Positions 35,470-43,134 of a stretch of 53,402 nucleotides of DNA are shown here, piece by piece. The notes below the pieces were generated by a model. The model had not been told where the DNA came from, did not search any database, and saw nothing but the letters and a program-made list of their open reading frames with translations. The translations under genes were made by a program, and so were the position numbers. The DNA is from Acidobacteriota bacterium. GTDB taxonomy: Bacteria > Acidobacteriota > Terriglobia > Bryobacterales > Bryobacteraceae. The stretch lies in NCBI GenBank assembly GCA_026393985.1, contig JAPKZB010000053.1:1-53402 (forward strand). Direction: 5' to 3'. Numbering within the stretch: the stretch's first letter is position 1; each line of letters starts with the position of its first letter.

Positions 35470-37133
35470 AGCCCGCTACGCCGCCGCCCCCCGCCTGGGC
35501 CAATCAACTCACCGAACTGTTCTACTCCGGCTCCACGGTGCTGTTCGCCCTGCACGGCAACACGCAGGACCTGATTGCTCATGGCGAAGGCTTCTCACCC
35601 CTGCCCGACTTCCTCGCCGAGCAGATCTTCGGCCGCTGGGATCTCGTCCTCTACTACGACCTCGCCCGCGGTCTCCGCGCCTTCGCCGGCTCGGACGCCG
35701 CCCGCCTCAAAGAGATGGTCGTCCTGGCCAACCGCAAGGTCGGCGACCTCGCCACCGCCCGCCGCGACCCCGCCATGGCCTTTGCCCTGCTCGACCGCTT
35801 CGTGCAGAACAACATCATGGCCGCCGACGCCGACCGCATTTCCGCCGCCGTCGTCATCGATCACGCCAGCTTCCTGCTGCCGGCCGGCGAACCGGGCCGC
35901 CTCTCCGTCCCCGCCGCCACGCAAGTGGTTACGCTGCTCAATTGGGCCGCCAGCCCGCATCTCAAGCGGCTCAACATGGCTTTCCTCGTCATCGACGAAA
36001 AGCTCTCGGCCCTCAACGAAAGGCTCACCACCAGCCCCCACACGGCCGCCATCGCCATTCCGCTGCCCGATGAAGAGACCCGCGCCCGCTTTGCCCCGGA
36101 ACTCGCCGCCCAAACGGCCGGGCTTACCCTGCTCGACCTCCGCGCGCTCCAAGAGTCCAAAGAGCCGCTCGAACCCAAGCGCCTCCGGGAGCTCAAAAAG
36201 ATGCTGATCGAGCGGCAGTCGCAAGGCCTGCTCGAGTTCATCGAACCGCGCTGGAACTTCAGCCACTGGATCGGCCATCCGCCCATCAAGCAGCGGCTCC
36301 AGGACGACGCCACACTGCTGCGCCAGGGTAACCTCAACGCCCTGCCGATGGGCTATCTCGTCTGCGGCCCCGTGGGCACCGGGAAGAGTTTCCTCGCCCA
36401 GTGCCTGGCCGGCGAGATCGGCATTCCCTGCGTCACGCTCCGCAACTTCCGGTCGAAGTACGTCGGCGAGACCGAAGGAAACCTCGAGCGCCTGCTGAAT
36501 CTGCTCCGCGCCCTCGGCCCGGTGATCGTCGTCGTCGACGAAGCCGACGCCGCCCTCGGCGACCGCGACCAGGAAGGCGACTCCGGCACCGGCAGCCGCG
36601 TCTTTTCAATGATCGCCACGCAGATGGGCGACACCCGCTACCGCGGCAAGATCCTCTGGATGCTGCTCACCGCCCGCCCCGACCTGCTGCCGATCGACCT
36701 CAAACGCCAGGGCCGCGCCGAAGTCCACATCCCGCTTTTCTACCCGGCCGACGCCGCGCAGGTCCGCGCCATGTTCCTCGCCATGGCGCACAAGGCGCAT
36801 ACGCCGCTGGCCGAGGAGGACATTCCGCCCATCCCGCACCTCGGCCTGCTCTCCGGCGCCGACGTCGAAGGCATTGTCGGCCGCGCCGCCCGCCAGGCCT
36901 TGCTGGCCGGTGCCGCCGGCATCACCCGCGAGGTCCTCGCCGCCGCCGTGGCTGAGTTCCTGCCCTCGACGCAGAGCCTCGAAAAAGAGATGCAGGAGAT
37001 TGCCGCCATCCTCGAGTGCACCGACCGTCAGTTCCTCCCGCCCGAAATCCTCGAAAAGATGAACGCCGCCGGCGGCCGGGAAAAATTGCAGGAGCGCTAC
37101 ACCCAGCTCCGCCGCATGATCGAATTAGCCTAA
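35466..37133 (+). CDS. Classical AAA+ ATPase with degenerate N-terminal AAA-like half
   Basis: Predicted 555 residues from a GTG overlapping the previous stop. Residues about 270-480 are a classical AAA module: Walker A GPVGTGKS (Lys307), pore-like FRSKYVGETEGNLERLLNLL, Walker B VIVVVDEADAAL (Asp358, Glu359) and second-region LLTARPDLLPIDLKRQGRAE. Residues about 1-230 resemble an AAA fold without a Walker A (LFALHGNTQDLI, AAVVIDHASFLLP, MAFLVIDEKLSALNERL). It is closest in style to the FtsH/Vps4-like remodelling ATPases. Beside PspA it would fit the role Vps4 has for ESCRT-III, disassembling the polymer; this is inference from context. Confidence 0.85.
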   Translation: MKPATPPPPAWANQLTELFYSGSTVLFALHGNTQDLIAHGEGFSPLPDFLAEQIFGRWDLVLYYDLARGLRAFAGSDAARLKEMVVLANRKVGDLATARRDPAMAFALLDRFVQNNIMAADADRISAAVVIDHASFLLPAGEPGRLSVPAATQVVTLLNWAASPHLKRLNMAFLVIDEKLSALNERLTTSPHTAAIAIPLPDEETRARFAPELAAQTAGLTLLDLRALQESKEPLEPKRLRELKKMLIERQSQGLLEFIEPRWNFSHWIGHPPIKQRLQDDATLLRQGNLNALPMGYLVCGPVGTGKSFLAQCLAGEIGIPCVTLRNFRSKYVGETEGNLERLLNLLRALGPVIVVVDEADAALGDRDQEGDSGTGSRVFSMIATQMGDTRYRGKILWMLLTARPDLLPIDLKRQGRAEVHIPLFYPADAAQVRAMFLAMAHKAHTPLAEEDIPPIPHLGLLSGADVEGIVGRAARQALLAGAAGITREVLAAAVAEFLPSTQSLEKEMQEIAAILECTDRQFLPPEILEKMNAAGGREKLQERYTQLRRMIELA

Positions 37134-37143
37134 GGAGAACCCC

Positions 37144-37434
37144 ATGCCCAAAACCAGTTGGTTTGACGATTCTACAGATCTGCCCGTCATCGAGGAACAG
37201 GTCGCCAAGCTCGCCTCCTTCGCCGACGCCATGGCCGACGGAATAATCGAAAAGCATGAGCTCGAACTGCAGCAGACCGTGCTGGTGGAAACCATGCGAA
37301 CGGTCGAAGGCCTGCTCTCGGACGCCCAGCACGCCGCCGTCACCCGTCTGCTGGTCGAACTCAGCGCCTATAACGTCATGCGCACCGTGCATGAGCTAGA
37401 AGCCGGCCGCCTGCGCCGTTCGCTCGCCGTCTAA
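37144..37434 (+). CDS. Small helical protein of unknown function in the PspA-AAA operon
   Basis: Predicted 96 residues, no signal peptide or membrane helix, rich in Glu, Ala and Leu (VIEEQVAKLASFADAMADGI, ELELQQTVLVETMRTVEGLL). It looks like a three- or four-helix bundle. AAGGAG five bases before the ATG is a strong ribosome-binding site and the gap to the AAA+ gene is ten bases, so it is probably made in quantity and belongs to the system. It could be an adaptor for the ATPase. I recognise no family. Confidence 0.7.
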   Translation: MPKTSWFDDSTDLPVIEEQVAKLASFADAMADGIIEKHELELQQTVLVETMRTVEGLLSDAQHAAVTRLLVELSAYNVMRTVHELEAGRLRRSLAV

Positions 37435-37444
37435 GCGGCCTGCC

Positions 37445-38653
37445 ATGGTCGATCTCCCGCAAATCGAAGCCGCCGCCGCGCGCATCGCCGGCGCGGTGGC
37501 CGTCTCGCCGCAGGTGCGCTCGGAAGAACTGTCCCAGCTTACCGGCAACGACGTCTATCTGAAGCTCGACAACCTGCAGATGACCGGCTCGTTCAAAGAG
37601 CGCGGCGCCTTGAACAAAATCCTGACCCTCACGGCGGACGAAGCCGCCCGCGGCGTCATCTGCGCCTCAGCCGGCAACCACGCGCAGGCCGTCTCCTACC
37701 ACGCCACCAAACGCGGCATCCGCGCCTATATCTACATGCCGCTCCATACGCCGCGCGTCAAGGTGACCGCCACGCGCCGCTACGGCGCGGAAGTCATCCT
37801 GCACGGCAACAACTACGACGACGCCTTCGCCGAAGCCCGGCGCCGGGCCGATGCGGAAAACCTTACGTTTCTCCACGCCTTCGATGACCCGGCCGTCATC
37901 GCCGGCCAGGGCACGCTGGGCCTCGAAATGCTCGCGCAGGAGCCCTCACTCGAAGCTATAGTCTGCCCCATCGGCGGTGGCGGCCTCATCGGCGGCCTCG
38001 CCTGCGCGGTGAAATCGGCCCGCCCCGATGTCCGTGTCATCGGCGTCCAAACCGCCCGGCTGCCCTCCATGCGTGCCGCCCTCGAACACCGCGAGCCAGT
38101 CACCATCCCCCGCGCCACCACCATCGCCGATGGCATCGCCGTCCGCCGCGCCGGCGACCACACCTATCCCCTCGTCCGCCGCTACGTCGACTCCATCGTC
38201 ACCGTCGAAGAGGAGGAGATCGCCAAGGCGATCCTGCTGCTGCTCGAACGCGAAAAGACGCTGGCCGAAGGCGCCGGCGCGGCCGCTCTCGCCGCGGTCC
38301 TCCATGACAAGACCGGACTCACCGGCCGCCGCCTCGGCGTACTGGTCTGCGGCGGCAACATCGATGTCACCCTACTCAGCCGCATCATCGAACGCGGCCT
38401 CGTCAAAGACGGCCGCCTCGTGCGCCTGCGCATCCACTTGCCGGACCATCCCGGCTCGCTCCACCGCCTCACCCACATCATTACCCAGAACGACGCCAAC
38501 ATCGTCGAAACGCTGCACGACCGCGCCTACTACGGCGTCAACCTCGGCGACACCGTGATCGACGTCACCATGGAAACCCGCGGGCCGGACCACATCGCTA
38601 CCCTCATGCAGGCCCTGCTCGACGCTGGCTTCCCGCACGACCGGGTGCAGTAG
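37445..38653 (+). CDS. ilvA: Threonine ammonia-lyase with C-terminal ACT domain
   Basis: Predicted 402 residues. The PLP lysine is in GSFKERGALNKI (residues about 40-51), the phosphate-binding loop is PIGGGGLIGGLA, and the C-terminal ACT domain begins LVRLRIHLPDHPGSLHRLTH. It converts threonine to 2-oxobutanoate and ammonia, the first step to isoleucine. The single ACT domain and length match the TdcB-like/short biosynthetic type. It starts ten bases after the 96-residue gene and is probably read through from the envelope operon, though no functional link is obvious. Its end meets a minus-strand remnant. Confidence 0.93.
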   Translation: MVDLPQIEAAAARIAGAVAVSPQVRSEELSQLTGNDVYLKLDNLQMTGSFKERGALNKILTLTADEAARGVICASAGNHAQAVSYHATKRGIRAYIYMPLHTPRVKVTATRRYGAEVILHGNNYDDAFAEARRRADAENLTFLHAFDDPAVIAGQGTLGLEMLAQEPSLEAIVCPIGGGGLIGGLACAVKSARPDVRVIGVQTARLPSMRAALEHREPVTIPRATTIADGIAVRRAGDHTYPLVRRYVDSIVTVEEEEIAKAILLLLEREKTLAEGAGAAALAAVLHDKTGLTGRRLGVLVCGGNIDVTLLSRIIERGLVKDGRLVRLRIHLPDHPGSLHRLTHIITQNDANIVETLHDRAYYGVNLGDTVIDVTMETRGPDHIATLMQALLDAGFPHDRVQ

Positions 38654-38689
38654 CCGTCCCGCCTCAGGAGGCCGCTTGCATCCAACGGG

Positions 38690-38889
38690 CAGCGAAAAAC
38701 GCCGCCGTCACAATCCGGCCCGCAGTAGCCGCAGCGGCCCTCCCCGCACCCGCCCCGCGTGCCGTGCAGGCGCCACTGCTCGTGCAGCAGCACGAGGAGC
38801 GTGCCGCGGGCGACCGTTACCGTTTGGCCATTACCCGTTACTGTTACTTCTTCGGTTTCTCCGGCCACGCGACGTTTTTGAAGGGCCAT
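38690..38889 (-). pseudogene. Short 2Fe-2S ferredoxin-like domain, probable remnant
   Basis: A minus-strand frame encodes EEVTVTGNGQTVTVARGTLL, then LHEQWRLHGTRGGCGEGRCG and YCGPDCDGG. The spacing CGEGRCGYC matches the plant-type 2Fe-2S loop of xanthine dehydrogenase/CoxS small subunits (GCGEGxCGACTV). The fourth ligand and the all-helical C-terminal domain are lacking, and the frame then runs into the end of ilvA. It overlaps the 3' end of the gene at 38844 on the same strand. It could be a tiny functional iron-sulfur protein but is more likely a truncated gene. Confidence 0.5.
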
Positions 38890-39344
38890 GCAGATCCGAT
38901 CCAGGTCTTCATATCCGCCCGCAGCTTAGCTTCGAATCCCTTATCGAATTCGGCCTTGGTTACCCACATCCGCACCTGCGCGTCAAAGCCCGGCTGCCGG
39001 CTCGGCGAGATGTAGACGCAGCCCAGCTCCCGCTTGCCATCAAGCGTCAGCACCGCGTAGGTAAAGCTCTTGCGGGCCTTGAAGCGAGCTATCTCGCCTT
39101 CGACGTCCTTGACGGCATCAGCCATCGTGATCTTGTCATTTGGCCAACTGCCTGTCGAAAACGTGGCGCGCAGATGATCGATCGACGACATGTAAGCATC
39201 GTAGTCATGCTTGGCCAGGTCCGGACCCAGCGGCACCAATTGATAGGCCGCCATCTTGGCGCTGGCCGGAACCGGAAAATCCGGCGCGACAAACTGACCA
39301 AACAGACTCCCGCAAACCAGAGTGAAGCAAAAGAGGGTACGCAT
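38844..39344 (-). CDS. Secreted protein of unknown function
   Basis: Predicted 166 residues from MRTLFCFTLVCGSLFGQF, a signal peptide; an upstream ATG-like start adds 14 unlikely residues. The mature part (YQLVPLGPDLAKHDYDAYMS, SFTYAVLTLDGKRELGCVYI, then WVTKAEFDKGFEAKLRADM) has a central strand pair that resembles the GNAT acetyltransferase fold of some exported Acidobacterial proteins, but no acetyl-CoA loop is visible. It is 63 bases downstream of the DUF937 gene. Confidence 0.65.
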   Translation of the reverse strand: MRTLFCFTLVCGSLFGQFVAPDFPVPASAKMAAYQLVPLGPDLAKHDYDAYMSSIDHLRATFSTGSWPNDKITMADAVKDVEGEIARFKARKSFTYAVLTLDGKRELGCVYISPSRQPGFDAQVRMWVTKAEFDKGFEAKLRADMKTWIGSAWPFKNVAWPEKPKK

Positions 39345-39406
39345 CCTCCAGAGGATACAGCAATTCCGCCGCGCCCCGCTGAGCACGGCGGACTCCCCTG
39401 TTTCGG

Positions 39407-39919
39407 TTACCGCTGCAAAAACCGGGCCGCCAAGCCCAGCACATCGTCCGCCACCGAACCATCGCCGTCCGCATCCAGCATCCCCAGCAGTCCGCCGGCG
39501 CGCCCGGCGCCGCCCTGCTGGCTCATCCCGCTCATCACCATCGTCGCCACCACCGGCAGCATCTGCTTCAGAATGTCCGCGCCAATACCGGTATTGGCCG
39601 ACGCCGCGCTCGCCACCGACCGGCTGACCTCCTTGCTGCCCAGCAGTTGGGCCAAAATGTTGTTTCCCGTCGCGGTCGTCGCGGGCGATTGAATGGCGTC
39701 GTTATCTTCGAGATAAGCCTCGGGCCGGTTGCCGCCCAGCAGCCCCAACAAACCTTCCAGCCCCTGCGGTTGCGTGTTCTGCTGCATACCGCCAACCAGC
39801 GCCGGCACCAGTTGTCCCAGCGCCGCCGTCGCCTGCTGCTCGTCAAGGCCAAACCGCTGCGCCAACTGGCCCACGGCGCCGCCGCCCTGCGCGTTCATGA
39901 TTACCTGTAAGAGATCCAT
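39407..39919 (-). CDS. DUF937 domain protein with EF-hand-like tail
   Basis: Predicted 170 residues. MDLLQVIMNAQGGGAVGQLA and QATAALGQLVPALVGGM match the DUF937 family, small helical proteins of unknown role found widely in bacteria. The end carries DADGDGSVADDVLGL, which looks like a calcium-binding EF-hand loop (D-x-D-x-DG). The ATG with GGGGA upstream is preferred to the longer frame. No signal peptide is seen. It is divergent from the BON-LysM gene with 116 bases between them. Confidence 0.8.
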   Translation of the reverse strand: MDLLQVIMNAQGGGAVGQLAQRFGLDEQQATAALGQLVPALVGGMQQNTQPQGLEGLLGLLGGNRPEAYLEDNDAIQSPATTATGNNILAQLLGSKEVSRSVASAASANTGIGADILKQMLPVVATMVMSGMSQQGGAGRAGGLLGMLDADGDGSVADDVLGLAARFLQR

Positions 39920-40035
39920 TCCCCATACCCTACACGCTCCGCCAGCGTTTTTCCACACCATACTCGTCATCGTTGGCCCCCGGGTTGAAACCCGGCGCGC
40001 TTCCAGGCAATCTAGAGTGCTGAGGAGTAATCACC

Positions 40036-40434
40036 ATGGACCGTTTTGAACAACTGAAGGCCAAGTACAAGCCGGCGCTCGATCTCATCCCCGAGCTGCA
40101 CATCAAACTGAACAACCTGCATGTCGAAAACGACAAACTCGTCCTCCGGGCCCACGCGCCCGCCCAGGATCAGGTCAATGACATGTGGAACAAGATCAAA
40201 GCCATCGACCCCACCTACAGCGATCTGGCCGCCGAAATCACCATCGACGCGAGCCTGCCGCCCGTGCCCAAGCGCTACACCGTCGTCGCCGGCGACTCGC
40301 TTTGGAAGATTGCCGCCAGCCAGCTCGGCAACGGCAGCAAGTACCCGGAGATCATCAAAGCCAACCCCGGCAAGCTGAAGGACGACAAGAGCGTCATTCA
40401 TCCGGGCGACGTGCTGATCATTCCCAATCTGTAA
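40036..40434 (+). CDS. BON-LysM protein (YgaU/Kbp-like)
   Basis: Predicted 132 residues. Residues about 10-75 form a BON domain (LHIKLNNLHVENDKLVLRAH) and residues about 83-131 a LysM domain (YTVVAGDSLWKIAASQLGNG, NPGKLKDDKSVIHPGDVLII). The layout is that of E. coli YgaU/Kbp, a potassium-binding cytoplasmic protein; it has no signal peptide, which supports that comparison. GAGGAG precedes the ATG. A pair of strong hairpins follows the stop. Confidence 0.88.
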   Translation: MDRFEQLKAKYKPALDLIPELHIKLNNLHVENDKLVLRAHAPAQDQVNDMWNKIKAIDPTYSDLAAEITIDASLPPVPKRYTVVAGDSLWKIAASQLGNGSKYPEIIKANPGKLKDDKSVIHPGDVLIIPNL

Positions 40435-40440
40435 GCGCTA

Positions 40441-40489
40441 GCATGGGGAGCATGGCCACCGTGCTCCCCATGCCGCCCACCCGGGCGGC
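40441..40489 (+). terminator. Tandem GC-rich hairpins after the BON-LysM gene
   Basis: GCATGGGGAGCA (40441-40452) pairs perfectly with TGCTCCCCATGC (40462-40473) around nine bases. One base overlapping its end, GCCGCCC (40472-40478) pairs with GGGCGGC (40483-40489). There is no T-run, so it is a GC-type or processing structure; it ends twelve bases before the RluE-like start and could also attenuate that gene. Confidence 0.55.
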
Positions 40490-40500
40490 GCGCTAGATTC

Positions 40501-41085
40501 ATGTATCAGTACCTGCTCTTACACAAACCCTACGGCGTGCTGCCGCAGTTCACCGATGGCTCCCCCGAACCCCGGCCGACGCTCGCCGGCTACATCGACG
40601 TCCCCGACATCTACCCGGTGGGCCGCCTCGATCTCGACAGCGAAGGGCTGCTGTTTCTCACCGACGACAACTGGGTGAAGCATCGCATGCTCGACCCCGA
40701 ATTCAACCACCCCCGCACCTACCACGTGCAGGTCGAAGGCGCCATTACCGACGAAGCGCTCGAGCAACTTCGGCGCGGCGTCGCGGTGGCCGACTACATC
40801 TCCCGCCCGCTCAAAGCCAAGCGCGTCAACCCGGTCTACCCGCCCCGCGTCCCCCCCATCCGCTTCCGCGCCAACATCCCCACCTCTTGGGTCCAACTCA
40901 CCATGACCGAGGGCAAAAACCGCCAGGTGCGCCGCATGACCGCCGCCGTCGGCTTCCCCACCCTGCGCCTGCTCCGCGTCGGCATCGGCGATCTCGCCCT
41001 CGACGGCCTAGCCGCCGGCCGGTACCGCAGTTTGAACGCCTCGGAAATCGTCCAACTCCGCGAAGGGTTCAAAAGAAAGCGATGA
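40501..41085 (+). CDS. RluE/RsuA-type rRNA pseudouridine synthase
   Basis: Predicted 194 residues, the length of RluE-type enzymes that lack the S4 domain. The catalytic motif is [19 protein letters not shown], with the nucleophilic Asp in [20 protein letters not shown] opens the fold and [20 protein letters not shown], the RsuA-family tail, closes it. It would isomerise one uridine of 23S rRNA, probably in the position-2457 class, but site choice cannot be read from sequence. Its stop overlaps the acetate kinase start as ATGA. Confidence 0.9.
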   Translation: MYQYLLLHKPYGVLPQFTDGSPEPRPTLAGYIDVPDIYPVGRLDLDSEGLLFLTDDNWVKHRMLDPEFNHPRTYHVQVEGAITDEALEQLRRGVAVADYISRPLKAKRVNPVYPPRVPPIRFRANIPTSWVQLTMTEGKNRQVRRMTAAVGFPTLRLLRVGIGDLALDGLAAGRYRSLNASEIVQLREGFKRKR

Positions 41086-42239
41086 ACGTTCTCGTCCTCA
41101 ACTGCGGCAGCTCGTCCATCAAGAGCCAGATCATCGAAACGGCCTCGGCCGCCGTCCTTTCAAAGGTCACCATTGAACGGATCGGCCAACCGGACGCCAT
41201 TCTGACGTCCTTCGATGCGGCCGGCCAGCGCCGCCGCCATACCCTGCCCGTCAAGGATTTCGACGCCGGCCTCGACGCCACCCTCGCCGCCCACTGTGGC
41301 GACCTGTGCGATATCCACGCCGTCGGCCACCGCGTCGTCCACGGCGGCGAACGTTTCTCCGCCGCCGCGCTCATGACCCCCGACGTCGTCCACGCCATCG
41401 AAGACCTCATCAGCCTCGCCCCCCTCCACAACCCCCACAACCTCCGCGGCTACTACGCGGCCCGGCGCGTGCTGCCCCAAGCCCGCCACGTCGCCGTCTT
41501 CGACACCGCTTTCCACCACACCCTGCCGCCCAAGGCCTTTCTCTACGGCCTGCCCTACGCCTACTATACCCGCGACAAGATCCGCCGCTACGGCTTCCAC
41601 GGCATCTCGCACCGCTATGTCTCGCAGCGCTGCGGCGCCGCCAAAGTCATCACCTGCCACCTCGGCGCCGGCGCCTCGGTCTGCGCGGTGGCCAACGGCG
41701 TCTCCGTCGATACCTCCATGGGCTTCACCCCCCTCGAAGGGCTGCTGATGGGCACCCGCTCGGGCGACCTCGACCCCAGCGTCGTGCTCGCCCTCCTCGC
41801 CCAGGAAGACGGCACCCCGCAAGGCGTCGAAAACGTCCTGAACCGGCAGAGCGGCCTGCTCGGCCTCTCCGGCCTGTCGCCGGACATGCGCATGCTGCTC
41901 GACGCCCGCGCCAACCAGTCCGGCCGCGCCGCGCTCGCCATCGAGGTCTTCACTTACCGCATTCGCAAATACATCGGCGCCTACTGGGCCGTCCTCAACG
42001 GCGCCGATGCCCTCGTCTTCACCGGTGGCATCGGCGAGAATTCGCCCGCCATCCGCGCCGAAGCCTGCGCGGATCTCGAAGCCTTCGGCATCGCCATCGA
42101 TCCTTTGCGAAACGAAGCCACCGTCGGCAGCGAAGGCGCCATCCACCGCGGACGCACCCCCGTCCACGTCATCCCCGCCAACGAAGAGCTGTTGATCGCC
42201 CAGGACACCGAACGGTGCCTGGCCTCACTCGTCGAGTAG
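41082..42239 (+). CDS. ackA: Acetate kinase
   Basis: Predicted 385 residues, slightly shorter than the usual 395-400. The ATG overlaps the previous stop. [18 protein letters not shown] is the first ATPase-fold strand, [34 protein letters not shown] and [12 protein letters not shown] are the acetate kinase signatures, and [12 protein letters not shown] closes the nucleotide site. It interconverts acetyl phosphate plus ADP with acetate plus ATP. No phosphotransacetylase gene is nearby; a phosphoketolase link is possible in such organisms. The last 15 bases overlap the convergent PPK2 gene. Confidence 0.95.
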   Translation: MNVLVLNCGSSSIKSQIIETASAAVLSKVTIERIGQPDAILTSFDAAGQRRRHTLPVKDFDAGLDATLAAHCGDLCDIHAVGHRVVHGGERFSAAALMTPDVVHAIEDLISLAPLHNPHNLRGYYAARRVLPQARHVAVFDTAFHHTLPPKAFLYGLPYAYYTRDKIRRYGFHGISHRYVSQRCGAAKVITCHLGAGASVCAVANGVSVDTSMGFTPLEGLLMGTRSGDLDPSVVLALLAQEDGTPQGVENVLNRQSGLLGLSGLSPDMRMLLDARANQSGRAALAIEVFTYRIRKYIGAYWAVLNGADALVFTGGIGENSPAIRAEACADLEAFGIAIDPLRNEATVGSEGAIHRGRTPVHVIPANEELLIAQDTERCLASLVE

Positions 42240-43103
42240 CTTCTGCCGCGCGGCGGCAAAGGCAAGCTTAGTCTCCTTGCCCACCGTGGGGTAGTCCACC
42301 GCCAGATCGAGAATCGTGTTCGTCAAAATCTCGGCCACCGCCGCCCGGGCCACAAACTTGTGGTCGGCCGGAATCACGTACCAAGGCGCGTGCTTGGTCG
42401 TCGTCGCCGCCAGCATTTCTTCGTAGGCGGCCCGGTAGTCGTCCCAGAACTTCCGTTCGGCCAGGTCGCCCAGCGAAAACTTCCAGTTCTTGGCCGGCTT
42501 TTCCAGACGCTCGAGAAACCGCCGCTTCTGCTCCTCCTTCGAGACATGCAGAAAGATCTTGATGATCCGCGTGCCGTTGCGCGCCAGATGCAGCTCGAAG
42601 TTGTTGATGTCCTCGTAGCGCTCCTCCCACATGTCTTTGTGGATAAGCGGCGCCGGCAGCTTCTGCTTGCTCAGCAACTCCGGGTGGACCTTCACGACAA
42701 GCACCTCTTCGTAGTGCGAGCGGTTGAAGATCGTAATGGTCCCGCGCGCCGGCGCCACCCGCATGCAGCGCCACAGAAACGAGTGGTCCAACTCCTCGGC
42801 CGAAGGCGCCTTGAAGGCATGCACATGGCAGCCCTGCGGATTCAGCCCGCTCATGACATGCTTCACCAGGCCGTCCTTTCCCGCCGCGTCCATCGCCTGC
42901 AGCACCACCAGAATGCTCCACTGGTCGCCGGCGTACAGCTTGCCCTGCGCCTCGTTGAGCAGGTCCAGGTTACGCGCCATCGCCTCTTCGGTAATCGCTT
43001 CGGACTCTTCGCCCTCGGGCCGCCAGGCCGTATCGTAATCCTTCAGCCGGACCTTCTTGCCGGGCTTGAGCTTGAACTTGGCAATCCGTTTGGGATCGAT
43101 CAT
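42225..43103 (-). CDS. ppk2: Polyphosphate kinase 2 family phosphotransferase
   Basis: Predicted 292 residues; the long upstream extension of the frame is rejected because it crosses the divergent gene. Walker A-like AMDAAGKDGLVKHV, the lid loop region ARGTITIFNRSHYEEVLVVK with Walker B-type residues, and PWYVIPADHKFVARAAVAEI fit the PPK2 fold. These enzymes pass phosphate between polyphosphate and nucleotides; by length it is a one-domain enzyme, probably ADP- or AMP-using, but the class cannot be fixed. It starts 31 bases from the divergent gene at 43135. Confidence 0.92.
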   Translation of the reverse strand: MIDPKRIAKFKLKPGKKVRLKDYDTAWRPEGEESEAITEEAMARNLDLLNEAQGKLYAGDQWSILVVLQAMDAAGKDGLVKHVMSGLNPQGCHVHAFKAPSAEELDHSFLWRCMRVAPARGTITIFNRSHYEEVLVVKVHPELLSKQKLPAPLIHKDMWEERYEDINNFELHLARNGTRIIKIFLHVSKEEQKRRFLERLEKPAKNWKFSLGDLAERKFWDDYRAAYEEMLAATTTKHAPWYVIPADHKFVARAAVAEILTNTILDLAVDYPTVGKETKLAFAAARQKLLDE

Positions 43104-43134
43104 TGCAGGCAGAATACTACACTCAAAATAGGCT

